The notes: generated by a model from the sequence alone, not told the origin. Numbered from the stretch's first letter, positions 28,954-42,000 are shown. The stretch: DNA of 64,000 nt from Cylicocyclus nassatus (GCA_958299035.1 CATQJL010000112.1:84896636-84960635); one strand, 5' to 3'. Numbers and translations: made by a program.

Positions 28954-30607
28954 GGTTGGTCCTTGATTAGTTGCTAGACTGTATTACACTCTTCTTGGCC
29001 TTGTCTTCAATCAAAAGTCATTGTTTCAATCAAATCTCAATTTTTAATTACTCTAAAATCCTACTGGTAAGGCCGTCTTCAGTTATGTTCGACATCTATT
29101 GACAAATTCTTTTCTTATTATAACTACCCTAAAGTCTTGTTAGATGAGTCCGAAGCGGACTTATTTGTATCGAACTTATTTTTAGATGGATTTACCTGCA
29201 TGGAGGGCCTGTATGTCAGCTTTTAGGGTATTTCTTAGCTCCAGAGACAAAATTTCTTTACTAGATTTATTCGTTTGAAGTAGATTGTTGACAACCCTGT
29301 ACAAGAGATATACAACTTTATCTATCAAAAGGTTCACTGCTTACACACCTACAATGCACTATTTACTCAAGTGAATAATTGTTGGGCAAACTGATTCATG
29401 CATCCCGCTTTGTTTTGCCCAGAAGTCGTCTCTGAGTTTTGCTTCATTTTCAGTTTTGCTGCGGTAGTTATTACTCAACTACAATAACAAATTTTTGAAG
29501 ATTTTTTCACATTTTTGGTTCATTAGACTTATCCGCCTTGAGTGATTTGTCCAGTACAAGAGGTATACATCTTTATCATCCAAAAATCTGATGTTTTCAT
29601 GGTAAGAACTCACTATTTGCTCAAATGACCTAAATCAATGGAATTATTAATTGAACGACGAAATTGTTGTCTTCTGATTGTGGATAGGCGTTTACTGTGA
29701 TCAACATCGTCGAGTTCACCATCAGATAATGGCGTTTGAGGCAGGCAACGACGACGGTGATATACCTTAAAACAAGCCGTAGAATGATTGGAAATTTTTG
29801 CTTTGCTTTTCAGCTTTTTTGTTTGATTGAGGCATAAAAAGTTTGTTTTCTATAAACCTTACAAAAACTGATATAAGGTTATGTGCTCACCCGTAACTCC
29901 ACAGGCACCTCGTTTGATGATGGAAAACATGGCAAGCTCTTTATTGGAATCGGCTGCAGCTTTTTCTTTGTACTTTGTGGAGCAAGAGCGGCCACAACGT
30001 CCTTTACATTCAAACATGAATCCGTGGATTGTCGACGATAAAATTCTTTATGTGCATCTTGCAGGCTCTTGCTACGCTCTCGATCTACTTCGGTTCTGGT
30101 TTCCTTCGAGGTCGTCGGAGCGTCATTCGGCGTAGTTACTTCTCTTTGTAAGAATCCTGTATTAAGTTTTATGTATGCATATCATTCACATCTACTTTTT
30201 TGGAATTTGGCAATTTCTTTTCTTTTCCAAGCACCGTACTGATTTTGAGATTGGTGAGTGCAAGGATCATGTCGAAATGCAAATTGTTTTCGCTTCTGAC
30301 CTGTGACTTTTGCCTTCTCAACTTTATTTGAAGGCAATTACAAGGATGATCGCTGTTTTTGAGATACGCATGATGTAGAGGTCATGAAATTTTCGCGTAG
30401 GTACGCCCCTCCCCCTCCCATCTTACAACGCCGCCCATTTGCCGCATTTGACGTTTTGGTACAGGAGGGTTCCCATGTAAATGCTGTTTTTCGCAAATAG
30501 TTTTTTTTGTCAAATGGATTGTATTATTTTTTTTGAATTTCAAAACTTAGTTGAACAAGTAGTCGAGAAAAATTGAACGAACGCGGGATGAATATTGTAA
30601 ATATGCA
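28954..30607. other. intergenic between convergent UBR7 and globin genes
   Basis: Both genes end here. An open frame at 29881-30135 on the plus strand shows no family resemblance, start context or splice support. I see no repeat or RNA gene. Confidence 0.4.
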
Positions 30608-33600
30608 TTAGATATGGTCCTTGTACCACTCGTATCTTAGTTCTCGTAAGCGGTTTATAAATGAAACTTTCTGAATCCAAAAAGTTCTGTTAAACCTCGG
30701 AAATAAGAAGTGATTTTTTATGCACATTATGAGGCTATCTCCATCAAACTCGCCTGTTTGTATTCTGTCTATAACGAAAGAAACGATAACGTTGGCTGCT
30801 CTCAAACTTTCACGGTGTGTTTTCCAGCCTTGGAATTCTCTTATTGTCTCCGTAATCGCTTCGCCAAGTAGATCCCAGTGCTCTGCCTGAAAAACTATAA
30901 TTTGTAGCCACTACCACGTTCAGATCTTCTGACAAGGGAACCGTGTCGAGTCGAAGTGGCCTTTCCAAATGGACCCACACTGCTTTGAAGAGTATTAAGC
31001 GGTGATTTCAAATCTGCCTTCTAAATCTGCCAAGCGCCTCTGGACGCCGACTTATGACCGTTCTTCGGAACGAAAAATGAATGCAGAATTTAGGTAATAT
31101 TGATTGTTACAACCTTTCCAGCGCTCAGATAAAGCATTGTTAAGTATTAGCATAATAAATAAAATGTATCCATTGCATAAACAGCTCTGATACTTGCCAC
31201 TGGAGCATTTGAGCAAATTTGGGCGATTTTGCTTCAGTTTTGCGTTCAATTTTTTGACCTGAAAAATGAGCATAACTCGGCGTCCAGAGGCGCTTGGCAG
31301 ATTTGGAAAGCAGATTTGGAATCACCGATTAATGCTCTTCAAAGCAGTATGGGTCTCATCTGGAAAGGCCACTTCGACTCGACACGGTTCCCTTGTGAGT
31401 TTATTGCGTATTGTGGACCATCTTTACTACGGTAGATTTTTCCCTATTTTCGAGTGTATCGACTCACCTCCATTCCCATCGCTATGTATTTTCTATGTAA
31501 AACGCCGATTTCATGACATTTCTCCGCGATTTTTGATGGATAATCCAGATTTGAAATCACTGAAACAGTCATATTGTACCTTCCATATTTTGCTCTCAAC
31601 AGATCTCTGTATGTTTGAATTGGGTATTCATATGTAATTGCAGAAGCATGTAATAATACTGATTGATAAATGTGCTAGAGATGTTTGGTTTCAATGATCC
31701 TTTGCAGTCATTCTCATCACTCGATATTTATTCTCCCTTTTTTGAGTGAAGTTTATTGCGAATCACATGTCGTTGAGAAGAATGATCTAGCTTTGCGGTG
31801 AGTTATACTACGTCGCCTGAGGAAGGTTCTTTACATGGGGTCTGGGTCAGGAGTCAAAAATTTTCGCGAAGCGACGCCGCCGACGTCAAGTACTACAAGA
31901 CTCAGCTCCCGTTAGTACTTCAGTCGCAATGTTACTTATGGCAGCAAGTCTTGTATCTGCTGCCACCCCCCCCCCCCCCTACTGTGGCGCCGTGACATTT
32001 TAGCACCGGAAAGTTTTTGTGAGGTAGAAATTGAGCGCGGCGAGCGGTTGCCGTGCGCGCTGTGACTCCTGACCCGAAGCCGTTTACATGAGCTAGGCTT
32101 GCGCTCGCAGCGCTTGTACCATTGAGTATGGCACGCACCTGGCGCGCTCGCAAAAACATGGCTAGTATGAACCTTCACTTACAAAGGCCGATCGATCCTT
32201 TCATCGTCACTAGTTCCATGCATAATTGTCGCAATAGAGATCGACTAGCTTTTTCTTTGATTTTTGTCTCATGTTGACTCAAGAGCATCATTGAAATGTT
32301 TTTGAGTCAGTCGAACTTTGAAGTACGTTTTGACCTCCACCATCTTCTCTCTCTCTAGTGAGAACTACAGTCTATGTCAGTCGCTCTTTTCCATGAGCCA
32401 ATCGCCACGCCAGAGCTCCGCGTCGCGTTTGCGAGCGTATGGTTTGCGTCTTCCTGGATGAGATCGTGGATCGCTAAGCAGGGACTTGCGCTGCAAATAC
32501 GCAGCCCATCGGAAAAGGGGCTTATGATTGACATAGACGGTTGTCTATACTCATCATGACGGTGCTCAACATAACGGTAGCTTTGTGTAAATGCACAATT
32601 TTGCAAGAGTCCCACTATGATCGAGAAAACAGTACAAAATACAGATGACAGGAAGGCGATCGCAAACAACACAAAAAGTGTTCTTGTACTTTGGAATTTG
32701 CAAATGCCAGTTTGAATTCAAAAAATAGTGCAACACACAAAGCGGCCGTCAAATCGAGGGCAATGCATTTATTGATGGTCATTAGGCACGCGCCATACTT
32801 GATTCTCATCCACTTGATCCGCTTCGTGCAAGACGCGCACTCACTAGTTTGTCATTTGGCATCGCGTACAACGAATTTGCGCAACCATACAAAATGCCTT
32901 TTTTACCTACCCGGCGCCAGATGATAAACTAGTGAGGGGGTTCTGCACGAAGCGGATCAGGTGGATCAAGTATGACACTTGCCTATGCAATACGCATATT
33001 GAATTACAAAAAAACTGGACGATAGGTGGTTCAACACAATGTGCATCTGGCCATCTTTTATATTAATTAGATAGATACATGAGCTCACCTTTGTCTAAAT
33101 GAAAACTCACCGAATTGCAAAAATTCAATGATTTCTCTGTGGTGCTGCTGGAAGCAGTGCGTGTCGTCTGACCCCAAGACAGCATTGAGCATAGTGTTGT
33201 GGTGAAAGACGTTTTTGATCTGTTCATCTCGAATGAAGAGTCGGCTCATGATTGTATTTGCGCAACTGCTTTGACCAGCTTTACTCATGTGTCGCCATGT
33301 TGTTTGCAGGATAACTTTCTGAAAAATCAGATTTTCTTTTGCTAAAGATGAAAACGTTTTGTCTTTCTACATTGACGAAATGTATTAATATCAAAACAGG
33401 CAACAAGAAACGCTTGCAGCCCAGTTTCTTGCTCTCTAGTCTCTTTTGCTCAACGAAGGTACCTGCCGTAGATTAACGGATAATGTCCTACTCATCTTCA
33501 CTTGTGAAAGTTCCACTCCAAAGTGCATTTCTTCAGTCATTTTTCATTTTACTTGTTTCTTTCTTGTCAGAAAATCCGTGAAGATGAAAGATCGGATGTT

Positions 33601-35412
33601 TTCCAAATTTCTTTGCATGCTTAACGGCTATTTCTGACTTGGAGGATGGAAGAAAAGAAAAATTAACGAAGTTTTAAAAAGGAAAAGCGATTAGAAACTG
33701 CAGCAATAACCAGCAGTGTATTACATAATACATACCTGCCTTACCAACGCTCAGAACATACAGATTGTACAAGCGTATCTCAATGAAAATCATTATATTT
33801 TGAACTGAATAATCTATAGAAAGTTTTTTCTCATTGTGATGTTCTCACAAATTTCTCACAAAAAAGTGCGCACTTTCTTTCCATATAAAAATACTATATT
33901 TCGCACCATCTTCTCTTCTCTTAAAGTGTATTGAAATTATTACTGCTAATTGTGCCAGTGCCTATATAAAACCACTAAGCAATTCAAAAGCACACTGTTG
34001 TCATAAAATGCACCAGTCGTAAGGGGTAAATCTGTAGAAGGATATGAAAACCAAGACAATAGCATTTTGAACAGCCAAAATTTTTCAAATATTCAATCAG
34101 CTGCAGAAGCATTCAATATCTTTTGCAAGACAAACAAGGTTAGGGTTACCAGATCCAAGTACTTTGAGGCAAGCGCTAGTGGAAGTAGATACATACTCTC
34201 GAAGCCATCTTTTATTAGATCAGTGTCGCTCGAAATATCACCTTAGTAATTCTGGTGCATTCTACGACTTTTTCAGGCACATCTAATACCTCTTGTTGTT
34301 ATCCTAGCATAGGAGCTTATATATCACACAAGACAATGCACATTCTTCAAAATCTCATATATCAATGACGCTGTATAAAACACCATATATTATATCAAAA
34401 TATCGAAATCGTGGAAATGCAGGAAAGCGTACCCTTTAATTCAACTGGCTTGGCGGCTGGAAGGCGGGGCTTCGAGATCTGATTAAAGGCAGCGTCCAGG
34501 CAGATCTGGACCTATGGGGCTTTTACGTGGAAAGTACTTTTGGGGTCCTAACTAAGGCACTGCCCAAGCGGCAGCTCAGGTAGTGCTCTAGTGGCTGAGA
34601 TATTCCCCTCGAAACTGGCCCCCGCGAACGTATTCGCATGGATTCATGGCAGTTTCGCGCCAGGATCCACGCTTTGCGCCATGAATCCATGCGAAACACG
34701 GTCGCGGGGTCCAGTTTCGAGGGGAATATCTCAGCCATTACAGCACTATCTGAGCTGCCGCTTGGGCAGTGCCTTAGTTAGGGCCCCAAAAGTACTTTCC
34801 ACGTAAAAGCACCATAGGTCCAGATCTGCCTGGACGCTGCCTTTAAGGCAGAATTATCAGGGAGCACGCGCGCGAGAGTGACGCAGACTGCGTCACAGGC
34901 GCGAGCGGCCTTAGGGTCACAAAGCCCCGCCTTTCAGTGGACAGGCCAGTTGAATCAAAGGTTAAATATCCACTTTTTTATCGAAGATTTAGGAATCATA
35001 TACCTGTTTTATTATGCAAGTGGAATGTTTTTTTAGCAATCAAAGATTTCCTAACATTTTTGAATTCAAATCAGCACTGTGACAAATTTCCGGAGCTCCA
35101 AATAAGTTCAAAAACTTTCTTAAAATTATTGTAAAAGCAATTTCCGAAAAAGAATCTATGAGATTGGCAATGCTGTTATGTGTATCTGTAGCCTGCATTT
35201 TTCAATATTAATTGATTTATCTCATATCCTTTATCAGAAAGAAGATTAAACGTTTTGAATGCAGCTAAATCGCTGTCAAAGTTTTTTGTCGGTTCCATAT
35301 CCACTTCGATGCTAATACCCACCTGATAAGCAGTGAGCACTTGTGGTTCGCCCAATTTCGAGCGCAGTGATGATGCACGTGTGGAAAATTCGGCTGACTG
35401 ACTCGTGCCCAT
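30608..35412 (-). CDS. nematode globin with N-myristoylation signal
   Basis: This is a heme-binding globin of the large nematode glb family. Four exons close in frame: 35323-35412, 33111-33318, 31468-31559 and 30608-30886, giving 222 residues. The N terminus MGTSQS fits the N-myristoylation pattern (Gly2, Ser6), suggesting membrane attachment. Helix A is VILQTTWRHMSK and helices B-C hold IMSRLFIRDEQIKNVF. Counting from the CD1-type Phe68, His89 falls at the usual distal E7 spacing. Exon 3 supplies CHEIGVLHRKYIAMGMEAE, where His121 suits the proximal F8 ligand. Helices G-H read WDLLGEAITETIREFQGW and VIVSFVIDRIQTG, followed by a C-terminal tail of about 45 residues. Each of its three introns (2004, 1551 and 581 bp) contains a foldback element. 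The C. elegans orthologue is not identified. Confidence 0.85.
30932..31396. repeat. foldback element in globin intron 3
   Basis: The left arm ACAAGGGAACCGTGTCGAGT through GCCAAGCGCCTCTGGACGCC is complementary to the right arm GGCGTCCAGAGGCGCTTGGC through ACTCGACACGGTTCCCTTGT. The arms are about 125 bp with few mismatches and a 210-bp centre, so it looks relatively young. Confidence 0.8.
31860..32560. other. GC-rich patches inside globin intron 2
   Basis: Two GC-richer patches (31860-32160 and 32380-32530) stand out from the AT-rich intron, with CpG words, a C-run at 31967-31980 and a CT microsatellite at about 32342-32357. GGGTCAGGAGTCA near 31845 is complementary to TGACTCCTGACCC near 32062. 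No domain is recognisable in any frame. They could be an internal promoter or another decayed repeat. Confidence 0.3.
32792..32975. repeat. foldback element in globin intron 2
   Basis: ATACTTGAT, CATCCACTTGATCCGCTTCG and CTCACTAGTTT at the left pair with AAACTAGTGAG, CGAAGCGGATCAGGTGGATC and ATCAAGTAT at the right. The arms are about 75 bp with a loop of 40 bp. Confidence 0.7.
34437..34956. mobile_element. outer foldback element hosting a second element (nested)
   Basis: AATTCAACTGGCTTGGC with GGAAGGCGGGGCTT at the left is complementary to AAGCCCCGCCTTTC with GCCAGTTGAAT at the right. The TTAA-flanked element 34483-34846 interrupts it, so it was inserted later. Remaining right-side sequence includes the small palindrome TGACGCAGACTGCGTCA. 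The nest lies in globin intron 1. Confidence 0.65.
34483..34846. mobile_element. TTAA-flanked foldback element, copy 1
   Basis: The ends read TTAAAGGCAGCGTCCAGGCA and TGCCTGGACGCTGCCTTTAA. The arms (about 150 bp) meet around ATGGATTCATGGC and GCCATGAATCCAT. TTAA at both borders suggests a TTAA-targeting (piggyBac-like) mechanism. Copies 2 and 3 are at 59990-60343 and 63609-63934. There is no open frame of note. Confidence 0.8.
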
Positions 35413-35811
35413 GAGGATTGAACGAAATGAGGTAGACGCGCGTATGTCCTGTGGCCAGTCCCAGCTTAAGCATCACTTACATCACAATATTGCATTCTGT
35501 ACGTCTCAGATGGCAAGAAAATGAGAAAGGGAACAAGATTTATGCGCAACGATTTTTTTCTCTTGTTTGGGTGGCGAAGAAATTCGTAGCTACAACGATT
35601 TGTCGATTAAGGTGACATGCAACGAAGGAAAAAGCCGACTGAAGCAAATGAAAAACAAGTACATGTGGAGGAGGAGAAGAAAGGAATAGAAGAGGAACTA
35701 AAACTGCATAGTGAGAAAATCGATGAAGCTAAAATTTATGGGTAAGTTTTGTTTGGCATTACTTTCCTGCGAATGATCTCACTTGGCTAATTGTGTTGTT
35801 GTTGAATTTTC

Positions 35812-35987
35812 GGCTGCATCCAGGGTTCACGTGCCAGCGCCGTTTCAGCACCGTGCTAGCGCCTTACAAAATCTTGTCGGATCGGTGGATCAAGCTTTGC
35901 ATCCACGCTGGTTCTGGCACGGCGTTGGAATGGCGCTTGGACGGCTCCGGCACGGCGCCAGCATACAGCAACTCGGGGGCGCAGCTT
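35812..35987. repeat. short foldback element (GC-rich 'GGCTGCATCC' family)
   Basis: GGCTGCATCCAGGGTT with GTGCCAGCGCC at the left faces GGCGCCAGCATACAGCAACT and GGGGGCGCAGCT at the right. Interior words GGCACGGC and GGCGCTTGGACGG recur in the elements at 36953-37085 and 37636-37800, defining one small family. Confidence 0.5.
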
Positions 35988-36952
35988 TAGCCTCGCTTTG
36001 TCCCTGGTCCTAATAACATTGGGATTTCTGCCAGGTAGTGATGCAAATGTGAACAGCTATCTCATCTTCTCGTCCATGCTCTCCTTCCTCCCTCCTCCTC
36101 TCCCGCTCCCCTACCGCGCTTCCTCCTCTGCAACGTAGATTCTTGTAGGTTTTAATTTTACTCTGAAGGACCGCTATTGATAGCAGAATTGGCACAAATT
36201 CACTAAAGTTTTGTACCTCTCAATGGTCATACATCAATCAGATCTATGGAAACTTGTTCAGTTGAAGCGTTTATAGGTCTAGAATGCACACCTCCAATAT
36301 TTTCAGCTCCGCAAAATGAATGGAAGGTGATTTTCAACAGATAATCTAAAATATTTGAATGTCTGATTTGCCATTGTTAGAGTATATACTCGATTCTGTG
36401 ACGGAGCGTGCGTTTTTATGCATCCAACAACAAAAAAGTATCAATTTGCAATGCATTGAATTAGAACTCCATGACAAGAATAAATTCTGTTGTGCAATAC
36501 TACAAAGCAGTTTATCATACAGATTTAATGGAAAATTGTGTCACAGACAATGGTTTCAATTGAAAGTGAGTGTTTTTTATGAGCTTCAAATTAGGTACGT
36601 GAAACTCCCCCACTAGAAAGGAATTCCCCTGAAATTGGATGCGTGGATTATGGCCCACAGTCCCCCCATCGGTTTATAGCGGACTCAGATCGTGCGAAAA
36701 ATATTCGTTTTGGTGGATATCGCAGCGGATTAGCTCGGCCATATTTCAAGCGAGAATGCCGTGCAAATCTTTTGAATTGTGTGGCTATTTGCCTTAACAA
36801 GCTTTCGCGATAAATTTTTCTTGCAAGAGTGGTCACGGGATATATTAGTTTTGCTGAAGAGGGTTTCGCAGTTATAACAGTGGGCGGGGTCATCCAAAAA
36901 CTTTCCTTGTTTTGGAATTGCTCTATTTCCACCTATTGCTTTAACACTTGCG

Positions 36953-37085
36953 TAGCTATGTCTACAGTTGTCCTTGCCAGCGCCTGACTAGCGCCCCGAA
37001 TGTTCAGTCATGCGCGGAGATCCGGCACGACTTTGGCACGGCACTGGCACGGCGCGCACACAGGCAACTCTTGATGCAACCTTGA
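36953..37085. repeat. short foldback element, same GC-rich family
   Basis: GTCTACAGTTGTCCTTGCC at the left is partly complementary to GGCAACTCTTGATGCAAC at the right, enclosing GCCAGCGCCTGACTAGCGCC and GGCACGGCACTGGCACGGC. Confidence 0.45.
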
Positions 37086-37635
37086 ATGAGGGAGAGGGTG
37101 GCAGTATTTTTCCGACTAAAATAGAAAAGCATGCATAGTGTTCGGCACTACCTTTGACCAGTAAAATTTAGTTTTTCTACCCTTGCTAGTAAAAGCAATA
37201 GTGGCAATTTTGACTATTTAGTGGTTAGACAAATGAAGTGACAGTGAGAGAAAATTCAATCCAGACATGGTTGTGGACGCTAGCAACGCAATTTTCGTGA
37301 CCATTTCTGGTGACTATCCCATTATTCTCGCTTTAACTAGCGTGATTGATGCACATAGCTTCAATGAATGTATCGAATGTTACTGCCCTCATTCCAAAAC
37401 GTTCTGCCCATGTAAAACACTATGATTTTCGCGATTTTTTGAATGCGAAAAAAATACAGCTAAGAAGAGAAGAAAAGTAAAATATTGCTGACATGAGATC
37501 TATGCACTACTGAATAGGTAGCAGTTGAATTGCCCTTGATATCTAGTGCTTTGGATCAAAATCTTATCGATAGCGGGAGCGGTACCGTGGCGTGTGTCGT
37601 TTCTTACAAATTTGTAATCTAAAAGCAAAAGTGTA

Positions 37636-37800
37636 AGGCTGTGTCCAGAGTTGCCCCTTGTCGTTCCACCGCCGTGCCGGAATCGACATATGTCTAACGC
37701 GTAGCGACTGATCGACATGCACCTTTACACTTCCGGCACGACGCACAGCTTTAGCAGGCGCTAGATCGGCGCTGGCACGGACAACTTTGGACGCAGCCTG
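37636..37800. repeat. short foldback element, same GC-rich family
   Basis: The ends read AGGCTGTGTCCAGAGTTGCC and GGACAACTTTGGACGCAGCCT, complementary with mismatches. The interior shares GGCGCTAGATCGGCGCTGGC and CACTTCCGGCACG with its relatives. Confidence 0.6.
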
Positions 37801-37929
37801 AAATTTTTTTTTCTTCAACTCTTCCAGATTTGTGATTGAACCTTTTGTACCGAAACGACTTCAAGCATCACATCTAACTACATCAACCTGAGCCAAAAAC
37901 TACATATAGCTACATAACAGTGACGGACC

Positions 37930-38285
37930 GTCCCCCCCCCCCCCCCTCCCCCTTCCCCTCTTCCCCTCAGAATGTTTGCGAAGATCTGAATTCTACTTAC
38001 TTTTGTTATAAAAATGTGCAAGCGACTCGCTGAGTAAATAATCAAAATAATTTTTAAAATAAAAAATATCGTTTTTGCTTTTTTGAAAAATTCTTCGGGG
38101 CGTGGCTGCCGTTACCCTCCTTTTAAAATTTTGGGGGTCATGGACCAGCAAAATTCTGGGAAGCATTAAGCATTCTGAAAATCCTCGGATTACGTGGGCA
38201 ACGCTGCACTTTTTTTGAAAAAAATTTTTTTCGCCCCCCCCCTCTCTCCCCCTTCCACGCCGCCCCGAACGAAAATCGTGGGCCA
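37930..38285. repeat. degraded relative of the hAT-like MITE at 53.3 kb
   Basis: C-run, TTATAAAAATGTGCAA, AATCAAAATAATTTTTAAA, GGGGCGTGGCTGCCG and a second C-run with CGCCCC appear in the same order as in 53252-53626. The terminal CAGTGGCGTACC ends are missing, so this is a truncated old copy. Confidence 0.5.
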
Positions 38286-38537
38286 TGTTACATTTTTATC
38301 ACATGTAACTCTCTTACTACACAGTCTTAAAACTCGACGTTTAGTTTGGTGTCCCTGCGCCGACAACACCTGCGCATGATGGAATGGTCGTGGGTTGCAG
38401 AGATTGAAAGTTCGCTCCACCGCCAATCATTACGCTCAAGTGTTGTCGACACCGCAGAGCCACTACTTCAAGAGTGATAGAAATGTACAACAGCAAATAA
38501 ATGATAGCAAGCCGTGATGTGCGTATTGAACAGCTTT

Positions 38538-39086
38538 TTAACACGTTTCGGACCGGTGCTGCACATGGTGCAGCACGCGGCTTAGAAGGATCTTTTTAGA
38601 CTCTATAGGAGGTTTTCTTTTTGTCCAAGATCATCAAGTCAAAGGCCTAGGCTCCTACTTTTCAAATAACTCCGTAGAGCTGTGCCGCCGATACTTGTTC
38701 AGAAGATATGGGGACAAATCGAACAACAGTTGCAACGAAGTGCGGCAACGCGAACGACGCGTGCGACGTCGCAACTTTTCTTTGCTTCATATTCAATGAG
38801 AAAAACGTGATTTCAATAATGATGTGTATCGTGTACGGCACAGACACTTTTGTATATAGTTCGAAACTGAGTTCTTGTTTCTATCTTTCAAGAAAGCACG
38901 GAAGTCTCTCTCAAGCGACAAAATTTAAACACTTCGAATTCATTCAGAACTTTGGGTATCGACCTTATCTGACATACTGATTACAGATGTAGCACACAGT
39001 TTGGGAAATAAGATCGCTTTGTTGGCTAACGGCTAAAAGTACCCTCTTTTTCGCCGCGCGCGATTTCGCGGTCCGAAACGTGTTAA
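38538..39086. mobile_element. TTAA-flanked element with CACGTTTCGGACCG ends
   Basis: The left end TTAACACGTTTCGGACCG is perfectly complementary to the right end CGGTCCGAAACGTGTTAA, 549 bp apart. The interior is not inverted and has no transposase-like frame. TTAA borders again suggest a TTAA-targeting element, but the ends differ from the 34483 family. Confidence 0.7.
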
Positions 39087-42000
39087 ATCGATAGAAAAAT
39101 TGATACCGGAGATGCATCTATGACTGGCGGGCGTGTAGGGCAGCTTTTGAGATTAACAAGCTCAGCCGAGGCTTGGCATATGCAATAAATCGTATTTTTC
39201 ATAGAAGAAAGGGCAGAATCGGTAATAAGACAGATATTCTGGTTGGAGAAGCCCCTCAGAATCGTAATGAAGACTTTTTTTGTGCACTTTTGACTATCCG
39301 TCCGTTCACGACTAGCTTGGGGTTGCCTATGAAGGCATCTAAGCATCATGTTTTTATAGCTATAGATAAGCTGGTGAAGAAGAGGTACAGTACTATGTAG
39401 GAACAAAATCATGCATTGCTGGATTGTTTCTATAGAGCGGCAATAATCGAATTAGGAAATCCTAGCAGCAATCTGGTTTTATTGCTATTTCTTTGACAGA
39501 CCCTCTCTCACCCTCATCCATTGGCCCTTTTTCCCTGCTTCCGCTTTTCTAAACTCAACTTTGGGAAAAAAAAACGCAAGATTTTCTATGTTTCTGCTTT
39601 TGAAGAGCTTCTAGGGATGTTTCGTCTGTTATTGGTACATGCTGTAATTTGTGGACTATTGTCTCGTTGTTCCGGAGATTATCGTGCCTAATGGAAATTA
39701 TTTACATCTAACAATATCCCTAGACAAAGAAAGGATTATGAATTTGAGCTCTCTTCGTTGTTTTTCGACTATAACCGAGAACGAAAAAATATTTTCAAGG
39801 AAATATGCTCAACTTTATAGTTATGTGGTGAGACTAAAATGGTAAATCAGATGATTTTGTGTGGATAGGCTACTCGACAGAACTTATTTGAAGTTATTTA
39901 ATTGTTTATGTAAACATTTTAGCAACATTTTAACACAGTAAAAGCAGCAGAATTTATTTCTCGTTTGCTTGCTTGTGACTTACAAATTCGGCTATTTCAC
40001 TTGAATAAACGAATAAATAAATTATTTCTATGATTTGACATGGAAACTACTATCGAAACGAGTTGAGTTTTCTCATTGAAACTCGTTACCGCTTTGGAAT
40101 GCCGAATATTCAATTTCTAAGTGCTAAGAGATAGTTACAGAGAATTTTGCTTTGCGCCCATTGCTCTGTATTTTAGACCTCACTCTTCATTGTGATAGAA
40201 TCATGTGAAAAAAGATTATTCCGAATAGAGGGAGAGGAAATTTTCAATCAAGAAATGACTATTATTTCAAAAAATTGGGGATAACTATGCGAAGAAAGTA
40301 TCCATACAAGGACGAGAATATCGACTTTCGAGGTGTCTTTTTTGTTGTTGACAAGCAAATAATGCTTTGGGGACTTGATAAGCAATCTGTTGCAAATTGT
40401 CTGGGCTAAACTAGTGAGTAGAGCGGACTTTGGAGAGCAAACATATGCGACATCTTCAGCCAGAAAAAAAAAGATTTTGCTAAAGCAGTACAACGTTGAA
40501 AAATCGACTTTAGAGAGAAAAGCACATGTGAGCATCATTAAGTTTAGCTGCTTCCATCTTCTGTCCAAATTGTGTAATTAGGGGTGCACTGGGGGGTGGT
40601 TCGTGCAGGCTCTAGCCCAGCTAGTCGATTTATCTCTGTCTAGCTCGTCCGGTGTTATGTACCTAGCATCGAGCATTCTCCAATTTTCTTTTATGTAGCT
40701 TTCCCCTTTTGTCTATGAGTAGAATGGGCTATTTTGAGAAAGATGGAGATAGTATAGCTGAGAGCTGTAGTGCTGTTTTGCGTCTAGAAAAAGTCATGGT
40801 ATGTGAAAATATACTTTCTTTCCTATGGGCTGAATTTTTTCTTGTATGGGGTCCCTCAAGAAATAAAAGAAAGAATATTTGCTTTTTCTAGTTTTTAATC
40901 GGTTAGAAAAGAAACCGACTGCTGTGGCGGACGTAAAAAGTGGAGGACGATTCGTAAAATTGTGCAAGTACTTGTAAAATCAAAATTTCTGTGGGTTCGG
41001 TAAAAATTTAGATTAGCTCCGTAAAAAATTTTTGGAACGTCGCTTAAGTCTTTCACTTGAAAATGAGTTAGTCGTTTCCCTGCCCTCCCCCTCAGATTTT
41101 TTATCAGTACCGTGAGAGGTAGCCCCTATGAACCACTTCCATTTCCTATCCTTTTTAGAGAAAATGCGCGAAGCTCTTAGATTTGGTTTCGGTATTGAAT
41201 GTGAAGGAAACTTCTTTTCAGTAAAAACAAAAATTATGAAAGTTTTATCGAAAACAATAAGTTTTGAAATTATTCATATTGAAACCAAGCTCTTCTTTGG
41301 AAGTTACAAATTTGCGATAAAACTGTTAATCTTCCCGAAATCCTTCAATTTCTCTCCCCTCCTCCTCATAAAAAGAAGTTTATGGATTGCTATTAGCCAA
41401 TGGGATCAAAGGAAGTCCAGCTAAATCTGTTTGGTAACTAACTGGTGTGTCGGAATTTTCAAATCGGAAAGCAGCAGAACTTAAAAGAAGAATTGAAAAA
41501 ATAATTTGAAAAATAAAAACTCTGAAAAAATCGAAGTGGCTTGTTATGTAGTCGACACATCCGGTTGTTAGTCGCGGTGATGTTGCCTGAGATGATTATG
41601 TTTGCCCGCCCCAGTACCGCAATCCCGTATCAATATCTTCGAATTAGTCTAATAGATAACAACACGTATATGTGATCCTTGGAAGTCTGGCTTACGATGT
41701 AACGTAGAAAAATCTAACAGTCGATGTAGTGTGTTATTTCTGAAGGTCACCTTGTTTTTTACATTTTTTGCGAGGTGAGACAGCTGAGTGACTTTGAAAA
41801 CTGCCATTTTGTTCAGTGAGCTATAATTTTCGAAATCAAGCTACTAATCAGTGCTTGATTCAGTGCTGTTACAGCTTGAAATGACACATTCGCCATTCCA
41901 GCACCTGATTTTTGATCTGATATTAATAATGAATTATGCAGTAGATTTGCGATGCGCTCACTAATCATTCTTAAAGAACTGTTCTAAATGCTTGTAATAA

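Noticed and set aside
29881..30135. 84-codon plus-strand ORF downstream of UBR7
   Set aside because: No recognisable family or splice signal and it lies between two convergent gene ends.
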